Source of the DNA: JAHQVK01 sp036788295
GTDB taxonomy: Bacteria; Myxococcota; Kuafuiibacteriia; Kuafuiibacteriales; Kuafuiibacteriaceae
Length of the DNA stretch: 64,000 bases
Direction of reading: 5' to 3'
Assembly: GCA_036788295.1 (NCBI GenBank)
Contig: DAIQNR010000001.1
Coordinates: 62,001 to 126,000, forward strand
Below the pieces are notes generated by a model. That model saw only the letters and a program-made list of their open reading frames with translations. It did no database searches and was not told the DNA's origin. Position numbers and translations under genes: made by a program. Shown piece by piece: positions 8,925 through 18,102 of this stretch; position 1 is the stretch's first letter, and each line of letters begins with the position of its first letter.

Positions 8925-9424
8925 CGGGACAACTCCGGCACCGCAACCACAACCTCGGCCTCGCGCAGCACCACATCGCCCACGACGTAGCCCGGGGCGA
9001 CGACCCGGTCGACGGTCGGCTCTACGACCCCCGAGCGACGCACCTGAGAGACAGCGCGATGCCGACCAGCGTCGAACGGCATACCCAGCGGCGCTTCCTT
9101 GTCTACCCCGAGCCCCCGCAAGGTCCTTCCGAGCTGGCTTTGGAGGATTCGCAGACCGTCGGCGTGCGGCGCGGAACGCCGAGCCCACGGGGGCCCGACC
9201 CGCTCGGTCGCCGCCGCCTCCGTGAGCCGGTCGAGACCATCGAACACCGGCAGCAGGGCCTCGAGCCAGGCAAAGCGGGCCGTCTCCGGCGGCGCTGCGG
9301 CCTCGATCTTGGCGGCGAGCGCGCCGACCGCCGCGAGGCAAGCCTCGGCCGAGGCTTGGGCCGCGACCGAAGCCCTTCCCTGGCGCTTGACCTCCTGGAG
9401 GAGGGATTCGATGGGATCGCTCAT
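8921..9424 (-). CDS. GrpE-like nucleotide exchange factor
   Basis: 167 aa. It has an N-terminal helical part and the C-terminal GrpE signature: a PFDAGRHRAVSQV segment matching the FDPxxHEAV motif, then a beta domain VDRVVAPGYVVGDVVLREAEVVVA. GrpE releases ADP from Hsp70. The long dimerising helix is shorter than in housekeeping GrpE. ATGA overlaps bind it to the J-domain gene upstream and the Hsp70 gene downstream. It most likely serves the adjacent Hsp70. Confidence 0.88.
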   Translation of the reverse strand: MSDPIESLLQEVKRQGRASVAAQASAEACLAAVGALAAKIEAAAPPETARFAWLEALLPVFDGLDRLTEAAATERVGPPWARRSAPHADGLRILQSQLGRTLRGLGVDKEAPLGMPFDAGRHRAVSQVRRSGVVEPTVDRVVAPGYVVGDVVLREAEVVVAVPELSR

Positions 9425-9747
9425 GGCAAGAGGTCCTCGATATCGAGCCGCCGCACGAACACCTTCAGAAGCTCGCGATGCAGGCGGTGCGGGTCGGCCG
9501 CTGGTGTCGCCGGCAGCTCGGGGCAGGCCACATACGGTCGGGGGTGGGAGATGAGCGACATGAGTTCCCGGGTAGGGTGGACAAGCAGCTCATAGGCGGC
9601 GCGAACCCGCTGAAACCCTTCGGGGTCCCGGTCGGGCGGGTGAGCGGCGACCAACCTTCGGTAGGCCCTTCGGATCTCCTTCGACCCTGCGTCGAGGGAG
9701 ACCCCAAGGGTTTCGCGCGCCTCGGTAAAACGACGGGGAAGGCTCAC
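9421..9747 (-). CDS. Short J-domain co-chaperone with altered HPD motif
   Basis: 108 aa. Residues 6-57 are a J-domain: helix I/II (FTEARETLGVSLDAGSKEIRRAYRRLVAA), the loop, and helix III (FQRVRAAYELLVHP). The loop reads HPPDRDP where HPD is expected, so an extra proline separates His-Pro from Asp. HPD is needed for stimulation of Hsp70 ATPase; a variant in an operon with Hsp70 and GrpE suggests co-evolution rather than decay. There is no zinc-finger or client-binding domain. The GTG start at 9747 overlaps the stop of the upstream helical-repeat gene (GTGA); the end overlaps grpE (ATGA). Confidence 0.85.
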   Translation of the reverse strand: MSLPRRFTEARETLGVSLDAGSKEIRRAYRRLVAAHPPDRDPEGFQRVRAAYELLVHPTRELMSLISHPRPYVACPELPATPAADPHRLHRELLKVFVRRLDIEDLLP

Positions 9748-11759
9748 TTCTTTCGACCTCGCTTTCGATTGTTCTTCTCCCGCTTCTTTTGGGCCCGATG
9801 GGCTCGTTTGGACGGCTTCGGCCTCAACGGTGCGGACTCATCGAGATCGCCCCGATAGCCATCGAGCGCATCGCGAAGCTCATCGAAAGAAGGGATGTCT
9901 GGCGGGGGAGCAACCCCACGGGCCTCCAACATCTTCATCAACTCGGCGAGCATGTCGAGGGCGCCCGGGGGAGGCGGAGGCAGCAGCTCCTCCACCTCGC
10001 CGTCTTCGATCAGCGCGAAGAGCTCGAAGTCCCCGAGCCGTTCGGCCACACTCCCGAGATCGGGCCTGGGCGGCGCCGACGAAGCCAGCGCGCGGACCGC
10101 GCGGCCCGGCACCAACGCGCCGATCCTTGGCAGCCACCACGTCCGCACCGTCGCGCTCGACGCCTGAAGCAGCAGCGTCGCCTTCTCGGCGTCGAGCTCA
10201 CCACTCAGCAAGGCTTGGGCCATCGGCGGGGTGCCGGTGATCTTGAACCAGACCTCGATGACCGCCGACAGGCAGGATCGGCTCGGCTTCGACCCGAACA
10301 GCCTGGCCATGAACGCCGCGTCGTCCGGGTCCTCCCAGGCGGTTCGCGCTGCCTCGACCACCCAGGTCGCCTCCGCTTCCTTCGAAGGGAGGCGATCTCG
10401 GAGAAGGAGCAGTTCAGCGGAGGGTTCGAGATCCTCCAGTTCGAGATACGCAAAGGCCCAGTCTTCGGCCGACTCGAGCAGCCGTGGAGCCGCCCCGAGC
10501 TCGGCTTCGAGGGCGCGCAGCCGCTCGAGCGTCTGGGTGCGATCTTCGTCCCCCGTTCGGGAGGCGAGAGCGGCCCGGGCGGCCTCGATTTGCTTCGAGA
10601 CCTCCTTGGTCGGAAGGTCCTTCCATTCTAGCTCCCCAATGATCACCCAGCCGAGCGTGATGGCCGGGTCGATCTCGACCGCCTGCCTGGCGGAGGCGAC
10701 CGCCTGCTCCTTCTGCCCCCGGGCCAGCAGACGCCGGCCGCGCAGGGCGAGGATCATGGCTCGGGTGGTAGGATCGGGGCCATCGAGCTGCTCCGAGAGG
10801 GCCTCGGCCCTCTGCATATCGCGGGACCAGGACGGTGTGACCGGCGCGATGGTCAGCCCGAAGCAGAGCGCTGCGAGCTCGGCCTCCGGGACCCTGTGGC
10901 GGGCGACGTGTTTCAGAAAACGCGGGTACTCCTCATCGCTTCGCCGCGCACCTCCCAATATCCACCTTCCCCGCGCCACCTCCGACGGTTCGGCGCCGGC
11001 CGCGAGCGCCTGGTCGAAGCGCCGGCGAGCGTCGGCTCTGCCCTCTCCGGCGAGCGCGAACGCTTGGTGCAAGAGAAGAGGTCCTCGATCTTCCGGAGGG
11101 AGGACAGCCGGGTCGGCGTCGAGCAGGGACCTTCTGCCCTCCGAGCCTCGATGCCTCTCGGAGGCGCCCGCCGCGATTCCGCGCTTGAACGCGGCGCTCA
11201 GCTTACCGGGGACAAACGGGTTGCGGCGGTGAAGCCCGATGTGAAATCCCGCCGCCTCTTCGAGCACCGGGTCGCCTTCGGCCGCCACGACGAGCCGATG
11301 GGCCGCGCGTTCGGGCCCCCCCCAGCCGTCGGCCTGCACGTCGAGCGCGTCGAGGTGCATCTCAGCGAGCACCTTGCCTTTCCCGGCGACACCGATGGCG
11401 CGGAGCTTCGTCCGGGCCTTGCCCGTCTCCCCACTGCAGTTGTCGATCACCGCCCGGCACACCGCCGCGAGCGCCTTCGGGACCGGTCTCGTGTACCGGC
11501 CAGAAGGAGACCGGGCCTCGAGCACGGCAAGGAGCGGCTCCACAGCCCGAGCGACCCGGGGATTGCCTTCGGCGAAACGCCGCATGAGGACCGGATCGTC
11601 CACGGCAAAGGCGGCAAGCGCTCCTTCGATCGCGAGCGTTTCGTCCGTGGGTGGCGCCTGTTCGAGCAGGTCGAGCACCTCCCTCGGCCTCCCCGCTAGC
11701 CGAAGTTCGGCGCAGCGAGCCTCCAGTGACCCTGAAATGGCCCCCGTCCCCCCCGTCAT
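9744..11759 (-). CDS. Large helical-repeat (TPR-like) protein heading the Hsp70 operon
   Basis: 671 aa, alpha-helical throughout. One clear TPR-like pair lies around residues 355-395 (ILALRGRRLLARGQKEQAVASARQAVEIDPA), with weaker repeats on both sides. Residues about 590-625 include a proline run (LLPPPPPGA), and the C-terminal 40 residues are extremely basic (KPSKRAHRAQKKREKNNRKR). No signal peptide is seen, so it is cytoplasmic. It is first gene of the operon and its stop overlaps the J-domain start. The context suggests a client-recruiting scaffold for the Hsp70 team or itself a client; this is inference. ATG 11759 was chosen because upstream codons look like shadow sequence and it leaves a 103-bp divergent promoter region. 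Confidence 0.75.
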   Translation of the reverse strand: MTGGTGAISGSLEARCAELRLAGRPREVLDLLEQAPPTDETLAIEGALAAFAVDDPVLMRRFAEGNPRVARAVEPLLAVLEARSPSGRYTRPVPKALAAVCRAVIDNCSGETGKARTKLRAIGVAGKGKVLAEMHLDALDVQADGWGGPERAAHRLVVAAEGDPVLEEAAGFHIGLHRRNPFVPGKLSAAFKRGIAAGASERHRGSEGRRSLLDADPAVLPPEDRGPLLLHQAFALAGEGRADARRRFDQALAAGAEPSEVARGRWILGGARRSDEEYPRFLKHVARHRVPEAELAALCFGLTIAPVTPSWSRDMQRAEALSEQLDGPDPTTRAMILALRGRRLLARGQKEQAVASARQAVEIDPAITLGWVIIGELEWKDLPTKEVSKQIEAARAALASRTGDEDRTQTLERLRALEAELGAAPRLLESAEDWAFAYLELEDLEPSAELLLLRDRLPSKEAEATWVVEAARTAWEDPDDAAFMARLFGSKPSRSCLSAVIEVWFKITGTPPMAQALLSGELDAEKATLLLQASSATVRTWWLPRIGALVPGRAVRALASSAPPRPDLGSVAERLGDFELFALIEDGEVEELLPPPPPGALDMLAELMKMLEARGVAPPPDIPSFDELRDALDGYRGDLDESAPLRPKPSKRAHRAQKKREKNNRKRGRKK

Positions 11760-11862
11760 CGCGCCTCGGTGGAAGGGGCTATCACCAGTGAGGCGCTTTT
11801 TCCAATACCGTCTGCCGAATGTTGGCTCGCCGCGGTCGCGCCGGTCCGGTAGGTCATCGGCC
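11760..11862. promoter_or_regulatory. Divergent promoter region, chaperone operon / acetyltransferase
   Basis: 103 bp separating the start of the minus-strand chaperone operon from the plus-strand GNAT gene, so both promoters should lie here. It is less GC-rich around 11800-11822 (CTTTTTCCAATACC). No CIRCE element (HrcA operator) and no convincing sigma-32 box were found. Confidence 0.4.
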
Positions 11863-13056
11863 ATGGGTTTCGAGGTTGTGCCGCTCGCGGCGGTCGACAT
11901 CGGCGACTTCAGCCGCTGCCTCCGCAGGTCGCTCGGGCCGGCGCCGTTTCCCCTCGAGGAGCGGCTCGGTGCCCTGCTCGATCCTTCAGGGAGCTTCGTC
12001 GCGCTCGACGGGGCTACGGTGGTGGGGGTGCTCGGGGCCCTCCGCTTTCGCCTATCCACCCCCGGCGGACCGGACCTCGACGCGGCGGGGACCACGACGG
12101 TGGGGGTCCTTCCCACCCACCGGCGGCAGGGGGTGTTGACCGCGCTGATGGCGGTTCATCTCGCCTGGGCCAAAGAAATCTCGGCCGAGGCGGTGGGCCT
12201 GTGGGCGTCCGAGCCCGCCATCTACCCCCGCTTCGGGTTCGGGCTCGCTACCCGGCGAGGCGCGCTGAGCGTGCAGCGAGCAGGGGTGCTGCTGCCCGAA
12301 GCGCCGGAGCTCGAGCTCTCCTACGTCGAGCCCCAGGAAGCGGCGCCGCGACTCGAAGCGCTCTACGAGGCGCAGCGAGGGTCGCGGGCCGGGGCACCGA
12401 GCCGAAACGAGGCGTGGTGGACCTACCGGCGGTGGCAGGACGACCCGGCCGTTCACCGCCCCTTCGGCCCGGCCGAGCTGGTCGAGGCCCGGCGGGACGG
12501 GGCCGCGGTGGGCTACCTCCAGTACCGGCGGTGGGTGCGGTGGGAAGAAGGGGAGGCAAAGGATGTCGTGCGCATCGAGGAGCTGCTGGGAGATGGCCCC
12601 ACCCGCCGCCGGTTGTGGCGGTTTCTCTTGTCGATGGATCTCGTGGCCGAGATTGCGGCGTTCAACCTCCCCCCCGACGACGAGATCGCGTGGATCCTTC
12701 AACAGGGCCGGGGGGCAAAGCGGGTGATCGAGGACGGATTGTGGCTCGCGCCCCTCGATCCGGCCGCCTTTCTGACCAAGCGCGCCTACCTGGCCGACGG
12801 AAGAATCGTGCTTCGGATCAAGGACGCGGGGACCTTCGCGGTCGAAGCGAGGGATGGCCGAGCCGAGGTCGAGCCCACCGGATCGGCCCCCGAGATCGAG
12901 GTCGCGACCGTGGCCGCGCCAGCCCTTCTCTGGGGGGAGTCTCGACCGGCCGTGCTCCGCGACGCGGGCCTGCTCACGGGGACGCCAGACGCGGTGCAGC
13001 GGGCGGCGCGCCTCTTTTCGACCGACCGGCGACCATGGTGTCCGGAGCGGTTCTGA
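11863..13056 (+). CDS. Eis-like GNAT N-acetyltransferase
   Basis: 397 aa, the usual length of the Eis (enhanced intracellular survival) family: two GNAT domains followed by an SCP2-like sterol-carrier fold. The acetyl-CoA pyrophosphate loop is VLPTHRRQGVLTALM (about 78-92). GLWASEPAIYPRFGFG is the family Tyr-containing segment. The protein ends ...PERF; in characterised Eis enzymes the terminal Phe carboxylate takes part in catalysis, so the conserved end supports activity. Characterised relatives acetylate aminoglycosides or lysines of peptides/proteins at several amines; the substrate here is unknown. ATG 11863 is the first start compatible with the domain. Confidence 0.88.
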   Translation: MGFEVVPLAAVDIGDFSRCLRRSLGPAPFPLEERLGALLDPSGSFVALDGATVVGVLGALRFRLSTPGGPDLDAAGTTTVGVLPTHRRQGVLTALMAVHLAWAKEISAEAVGLWASEPAIYPRFGFGLATRRGALSVQRAGVLLPEAPELELSYVEPQEAAPRLEALYEAQRGSRAGAPSRNEAWWTYRRWQDDPAVHRPFGPAELVEARRDGAAVGYLQYRRWVRWEEGEAKDVVRIEELLGDGPTRRRLWRFLLSMDLVAEIAAFNLPPDDEIAWILQQGRGAKRVIEDGLWLAPLDPAAFLTKRAYLADGRIVLRIKDAGTFAVEARDGRAEVEPTGSAPEIEVATVAAPALLWGESRPAVLRDAGLLTGTPDAVQRAARLFSTDRRPWCPERF

Positions 13057-13103
13057 AACCGCTTCGGAGGAGACCGGAGGTTCTGTCCCTGTTAACACGC
13101 GGC

Positions 13104-15767
13104 ATGCCGACCTTTCCGGTGCGTTGGTTCGCTCTGGCCCTCATCGCTGCCCTCCTCGGCTCCGGCTGCCGGCCGCCACGCCTCGACCCGGGCCCTCCCC
13201 CGCCGGGAAAGCTCCCAAGCTTCGCGACCCCGCTGCGGCAGCAGCTCGAGCTTCGCATCGACCCAAAAAAGGAGCGGTTCTCTGGGACGACCCGGATCGA
13301 CGTGCTCTTGGGCAGGGCGAGCCGCCACATCTGGCTGCACGGCAAGGAGCTGTCGGTGCGGTCGGCGCGGGTCCTCGTCCCGGGCCGGCCCCCGATGGCG
13401 GCGACGTATCGACAGAAGGGGAGTTCGGGGGTCGCGGTGCTGGTGTTCGAGCGATCCATCGAAGGAAAGGCGACCATCGAGCTGGCTTGGGACGCACCTC
13501 TAGACCGCAGCGCCGACGCCCTCTACCGGGTCGAGCGCGGAGGAAAAGCCTATGTCGCAAGCCAGCTGCAGCCCCTCGGAGCCCGAAAGATCTTTCCCGG
13601 CTTCGACGAGCCCAGGTTCAAGATCCCGTTCGATCTGAGCCTCGTGGTGCCCGAAGACGCGGTGGCGATCACGACGACCCCCGAGACCGGACGAAAGAAG
13701 GGGCCCGATGGGATGAGCCGGCGAAGCTTCCAGACGACCAAGCCGCTGCCCACGTACCTGCTCGCTTTCGCGGTCGGTCCGTACGACGTCAACGACTTCG
13801 GGTCCCTCCCTCCAAACGATGTCCGCCCCCACCCCCTGCCCCTCCGGGCGGCGGCCGGCGCCGGGCTCGGGCCCCGCCTCGCCTACGCGCTCGAGCACAC
13901 CAACGGGATCCTGTCCGAGCTCGAGGCCTATTTTGGCTCCCCGTACCCCTACGAGAAACTCGATCTCATCACCCCGCCCGAAAACTTCGGGGGAGCGATG
14001 GAGAACCCGGGCGCGGTCATGTACGGGGAGTTTCTGCTGCTGCTCGACGAACGAGCGCCGCTCGCCCAGCGCCGCGCGTACACGGTGGTGCACGCCCACG
14101 AGCTCGCCCACATGTGGTTTGGCGACCTCGTGACCCCGACGTGGTGGGATGACTTGTGGCTCAACGAGGCGTTCGCGTCGTGGATGATGTTTCGAATCGC
14201 GGATGCCCACTGGCCCGAAGGCGCGTTTTCGACCGAGACCCTGGCTCGCTCGCTCGAGGCCATGTCTACCGACTCGCTCGCCTCGGCCCGAAAGATACGA
14301 GAGCCGGTCGAGCGCAACGAGTCGGTCGCCGACGCCTTCGACGCCATCACCTACCGAAAAGGAGCCGGGGTCCTCAGCATGCTCGAGGCCTACGCCGGTG
14401 AGGACAGCTTTCGGGCCGGGGTCCGCCGCCACATGGCCCGGTTTCCCCACTCGGTCGCGGACGCCGACGACTTCCTTCGATCCCTGGCCGAAGGGAGCGA
14501 AAAACCGGAGCTCGAGCCCGCGTTTCGCTCGTTCATCGACCAGCCCGGGGTCCCGCTCGTAGACGTGCGGCTCCTCTGCGGTGAAGACGGGGCGGAGCTG
14601 CAGCTCGAGCAGCGTCGCTACAAGCCGCTCGGATCCTCGACCGACCCCGCCTCGGGCCGCTGGGTCATCCCCATGTGCGTTCGGGCCGATGGGGCGCCGC
14701 TGTGCTTCGTCTTCGATACCGAAACGGCGACCCGGACCCTGCCCGCCTGCCCGAGCCTCCTGCACCCGAACGCAAACGGCGCCGGCTACTACCGGTTCGA
14801 GCTCGAACCGGAGCATTGGCGACGGCTCGCCGCCAACGCCTCGGCCCTCCCGTCGGCCGAAGCCATGGTGCTCGCCGACAGCGCGGCGGCCAGCTTCGCC
14901 GCGGGGGGAGCTTCGGCCGACATCTTCCTCGAGATCATCGCCGCGCTCGCCCGGCATCCTTCGGGCGACGTCGTCCGGCTCGCCGCCGCAACCTTCGCCA
15001 AAACCGCGGACCGCGCGCTCGACGAGACCACAAGAGCCTCTGCTCGATCCTGGGCCACCGAGCGCTTCCGCGCTGCGCTCGAAACCGCCGCCGCAAAGGA
15101 CTCGGCCGAGGCGGTGCTGCTCGCGACCCAGCTCTACGATCTGCTCGTGCTGTTCGCCCAGGATGAGGCGCTCACCGCGCAGGCCCTTCCCCGCGCGGCC
15201 CGCTTCCTGGGTCTCGAGGGGGAGCCTGAGTTGGCGGCGGTGGACAAGGACCGGCTCGAGGCCCATCTGACCGTCGCGGTGCGGCGGGGAAAAGAGCCGG
15301 CGGTGGAAGCGGTGGCGAAGCTCGCACGGACGACCCCCGACCCGGCGGCCAGGCAGGCGGCGGCCTCCGCCCTAGGCCGAAACGAGGACCTCGAGGTCAC
15401 GCGGTCGCTGCTGGCCGACCTGCTCGATGGAAAATATCCGCTGCGGCTTGGGCTTGGGATCTTGGCCCAGCAGCTCGGTCAGGCCGCAACCCGAAGCGAG
15501 ACCTTCGCGTGGCTCGAGAACAACTCGAAGGAAGTCATCGAGCTCGTCCCTGGGACCTTTCGCAGCAACTTCGCCGGGCTCGGCGCCCGGTTCTGCACCT
15601 CCGAAGAGGCCGCGTCGTGGAAGGCGTTCATCGAGAAGAACGCGGCCCGGCTCCCCGGGTACGAGCGAAGCCTCGCCCAAGCGCTCGAGTCGATCGCCCT
15701 GTGCGCGGCGCTTCGACGAGAACGCGGACAACATCTCTTCGACGCCCTCGGAGCCAAAGCGCCCTGA
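13104..15767 (+). CDS. M1 family zinc metallopeptidase (aminopeptidase N-like), probable lipoprotein
   Basis: 887 aa. The N-terminus MPTFPVRWFALALIAALLGSGC is a signal peptide with a slightly atypical lipobox (GSGC), suggesting membrane anchoring. The M1 beta-sandwich domain comes first, then GGAMENPG (the GAMEN exopeptidase motif, about residues 297-304), then HELAHMWFGD with the HExxH zinc ligands and WLNEAF providing the third ligand 18 residues on. The C-terminal half is the ERAP1-like helical domain. It cleaves N-terminal amino acids from peptides, probably in the periplasm or outside. It ends 5 bp before the convergent VWA gene. Confidence 0.93.
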   Translation: MPTFPVRWFALALIAALLGSGCRPPRLDPGPPPPGKLPSFATPLRQQLELRIDPKKERFSGTTRIDVLLGRASRHIWLHGKELSVRSARVLVPGRPPMAATYRQKGSSGVAVLVFERSIEGKATIELAWDAPLDRSADALYRVERGGKAYVASQLQPLGARKIFPGFDEPRFKIPFDLSLVVPEDAVAITTTPETGRKKGPDGMSRRSFQTTKPLPTYLLAFAVGPYDVNDFGSLPPNDVRPHPLPLRAAAGAGLGPRLAYALEHTNGILSELEAYFGSPYPYEKLDLITPPENFGGAMENPGAVMYGEFLLLLDERAPLAQRRAYTVVHAHELAHMWFGDLVTPTWWDDLWLNEAFASWMMFRIADAHWPEGAFSTETLARSLEAMSTDSLASARKIREPVERNESVADAFDAITYRKGAGVLSMLEAYAGEDSFRAGVRRHMARFPHSVADADDFLRSLAEGSEKPELEPAFRSFIDQPGVPLVDVRLLCGEDGAELQLEQRRYKPLGSSTDPASGRWVIPMCVRADGAPLCFVFDTETATRTLPACPSLLHPNANGAGYYRFELEPEHWRRLAANASALPSAEAMVLADSAAASFAAGGASADIFLEIIAALARHPSGDVVRLAAATFAKTADRALDETTRASARSWATERFRAALETAAAKDSAEAVLLATQLYDLLVLFAQDEALTAQALPRAARFLGLEGEPELAAVDKDRLEAHLTVAVRRGKEPAVEAVAKLARTTPDPAARQAAASALGRNEDLEVTRSLLADLLDGKYPLRLGLGILAQQLGQAATRSETFAWLENNSKEVIELVPGTFRSNFAGLGARFCTSEEAASWKAFIEKNAARLPGYERSLAQALESIALCAALRRERGQHLFDALGAKAP

Positions 15768-15772
15768 ATCCC

Positions 15773-17644
15773 TCACCGGCCGGCGACCTCTTCGAGCAGA
15801 AGCCGGCCCAGCTCCCTGGGGAGCGTCTCCGTGTTGGACACCGCGAGGTGATGTCGATAGGTCGTTCGAACCCGCTCGCAGCCATCGCCTATCCCTATCC
15901 CGATGACTTTGATGTCCCCTGCTGCGCAAGCCGACTCCACCCGCTCCTTCTGGTTCGCCACCGCCGCGCCGTCGGACAGAAAGATCACGATCTTCTGGTC
16001 GGCTCCGCTGCCCGCGAGCATCCTTTGAGCCGCGTCGAGCGCGGCGGTGTCGTTGTTGCCCCCGCCTGCCTGCAGCCGGTCGAGCATCGCCTCCCGAGCG
16101 CGGTCGTCGGCGTCCTGCTCGATCGGCTTCAGGATGGATGCCTCGGAGTCGTACATCAGCGCCCCGTGCTCGATCCCGATCTCCGAGAGCGCCTCGGCGA
16201 ACACCACGAACGCCTCTTTGGCGTAGGCCATCTTCGAGCGCTCGCCGCGGCCCATCGACCCCGAGCAATCGATGCAGAGCACGAGGGCCACGCTCTTCTT
16301 CTCCGGGTGCGCCCTCCGCAGGAACACCCGCGGGTCGGCCCGCCCGGTGGCCCGCCGCGCGAAGTCCGCCTGCATCGCCCGGCGTAGGTCGTACACCCCC
16401 CCTTGGAAGTGACCGACCAGCCTCGGGAGGCTGTCTTCGTCGAATACGCGGCGAAGCTCCTCGACGAGCTCCCGGATGACGTTCTGGTGTTTCTTCTTCA
16501 TCGCCGACCACGGCCCGAGCGGCGGGCGCCCGGACCTCTTCTCGAGCCTCTGCTGGTAGGTTTTCATCAAGGCGTCGAAGTCGACGCTCTCGTCGCCGCC
16601 GTACGCGAGCTCGGCGTTTGGGATCTTGGCGCAGAGGTCCCGAGCTCCCGCCGCGAGATCGCGACCGAGGCGCTCCTTGGCCGCTCGGCTCGCTGCGTCA
16701 TCGCCGGCCGCCTGCTCGAGTGGGTTCTTTGGGATGGAGTTGACATCGATCGACTTCGACCCGGCGGGTGAAGCCGGGGCTCGATTCTCTTCGCTCGTCC
16801 TGGGCTCATCGGCGCCCTGCTTGCCCCGGAGCGTCGGCAGTCTTCGGGCATCGAGGTCTCTTTCGACGAGCCTCACATAGATGGGCCAGATCTCGTCTCG
16901 GATGATGCGGAACGAGCGCGCGGCCTCGGCGCCGGCCTCATCGCCGTCGAGGTCGCCAAACCGGAGGTCGAGTCCCGGCGGGAGCCGGGTCGCTTCTTCG
17001 AGAGCAGCCCCGGCCAGCTCGAGCGCGGCGTGCACCTCGGGGTCGGTGATGAGCGGATCGCGCTGCCCGCCGCTCGCCCACGCATAGATGACGGCGAGCC
17101 CGAACTGCCGGGCCAAGGGGATGCTCTCTTTGCTCTGGTTGAGCTCTCGCTGCTGCTGCCGGCGGGCTTCGATGTCGGTGAAGTCGTCATACAAGGCCCG
17201 CATCATCTTTGGGACCCCGGCGTAGCGAGCGCAGATGATGCGGTTGATGCGAACGTCTTCGACCGCGTTCCAGAGGAAATGAAAGGCGGGATTGGCGATG
17301 CGGTCGTCGGGAGGGATCCTCGAGTACAAGCGATGAGCGAGCTCGTGGCAGATGACCCCCATGTTCGAAAGTTCGCCCCGGGTCTGCAGTTCGGCCGCCG
17401 GGTAGGTAATCTGGTTCTCGTCGAAATGGTACGCCCAAGTCGGGCCGGGCACGAGCTTCAGACGAAAGTCCTTGCCGAGGGTTCGGGCCAGCTTCGCGAG
17501 CCGGCGGTGAAGGGTGCCGCTCGGCGGGCTCTCGTACCGATCCTCGGCGGGGCCGAAGCCCGGGCTTGCCGCCTTCTTCTCGGGCAGGCGGACCGAGCGC
17601 GCCCAAGGCGTCGGCTGAAACCGGTCGGTTCGGCCGATGGTCAT
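15773..17644 (-). CDS. VWA-domain protein with HExxH motif, partner of MoxR/midasin-like ATPase
   Basis: 623 aa. The N-terminal 300 residues contain a zinc-peptidase-like CHELAHRLYSRI with H100, E101 and H104. A charged linker follows (about 290-370). The C-terminal VWA domain has a complete MIDAS: DCSGS at 459-463 and FLSDGAAVANQ later. CobT, MoxR-associated and midasin-substrate complexes use such metal-binding VWA domains to dock clients on AAA+ rings. It is the last gene of the operon and its ATG overlaps the stop of the 153-aa gene (ATGA). Whether the HExxH site is catalytic is not visible from sequence alone. Confidence 0.85.
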   Translation of the reverse strand: MTIGRTDRFQPTPWARSVRLPEKKAASPGFGPAEDRYESPPSGTLHRRLAKLARTLGKDFRLKLVPGPTWAYHFDENQITYPAAELQTRGELSNMGVICHELAHRLYSRIPPDDRIANPAFHFLWNAVEDVRINRIICARYAGVPKMMRALYDDFTDIEARRQQQRELNQSKESIPLARQFGLAVIYAWASGGQRDPLITDPEVHAALELAGAALEEATRLPPGLDLRFGDLDGDEAGAEAARSFRIIRDEIWPIYVRLVERDLDARRLPTLRGKQGADEPRTSEENRAPASPAGSKSIDVNSIPKNPLEQAAGDDAASRAAKERLGRDLAAGARDLCAKIPNAELAYGGDESVDFDALMKTYQQRLEKRSGRPPLGPWSAMKKKHQNVIRELVEELRRVFDEDSLPRLVGHFQGGVYDLRRAMQADFARRATGRADPRVFLRRAHPEKKSVALVLCIDCSGSMGRGERSKMAYAKEAFVVFAEALSEIGIEHGALMYDSEASILKPIEQDADDRAREAMLDRLQAGGGNNDTAALDAAQRMLAGSGADQKIVIFLSDGAAVANQKERVESACAAGDIKVIGIGIGDGCERVRTTYRHHLAVSNTETLPRELGRLLLEEVAGR

Positions 17645-18102
17645 CCGGCCCCCTCGGCCGCGGACATCGGGTGGGCGGCGGAGGCCGGCCGAAGCGCGGC
17701 GGTGGCCGCCATCGACACCCCGAACATCGACCGCAGCTCAGGCCCCGGGGTGCCGCCGGACGCGAGCAGGACCACCCGCGCCCCGGGAAACGGGCGCACG
17801 CCGCCCCGCATGGGCACCTGCCCATCGAGCACCGCGGACAGCGCCGCGCGGGCCGCCGGACCGAGGTCTGCGCCCATCAGGACCAAAAGGAGCGGGTTCT
17901 TCTCGAGGCGAGCGACGACCTCGGCGGCGAGCACGTCCTGGGTCTTCGCCTCCCGCCAGTCCACGGGCTCCACCGGCCCGCACCCGCGCCGCACCCGATG
18001 GACGAGATCGGCCAGGGGCAGCGAGCTGCCGTAGAGGAGAAAAGAGGGCGATCCGGACAGCGCCCGGTCGAACACGCAAGTTTCAGGAAGCGAAGCGGTC
18101 AT
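17641..18102 (-). CDS. Small protein between AAA+ ATPase and VWA genes, possible degenerate AAA+ fragment
   Basis: 153 aa, no family recognised. Residues about 65-115 (LLLVLMGADLGPAARAALSA, then VPMRGGVRPFPGARVVLLAS) have the spacing of an AAA+ Walker B to sensor-1 segment with the acidic pair replaced. That suggests a non-catalytic AAA-like module, but it is weak evidence. ATGA overlaps on both sides tie its synthesis to the ATPase and VWA proteins, implying a fixed stoichiometry in a complex. The last 20 residues are Ala-rich and likely disordered. Confidence 0.65.
   Translation of the reverse strand: MTASLPETCVFDRALSGSPSFLLYGSSLPLADLVHRVRRGCGPVEPVDWREAKTQDVLAAEVVARLEKNPLLLVLMGADLGPAARAALSAVLDGQVPMRGGVRPFPGARVVLLASGGTPGPELRSMFGVSMAATAALRPASAAHPMSAAEGAG

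Noticed and set aside
11760..11862. CIRCE or sigma-32 promoter before the Hsp70 operon
   Set aside because: Neither TTAGCACTC/GAGTGCTAA halves nor a sigma-32 pair were found.
13500..15266. 588-codon minus-strand frame opposite the M1 peptidase gene
   Set aside because: It is antisense to a confidently identified M1 gene with GAMEN and HExxH motifs and shows no recognisable domain.
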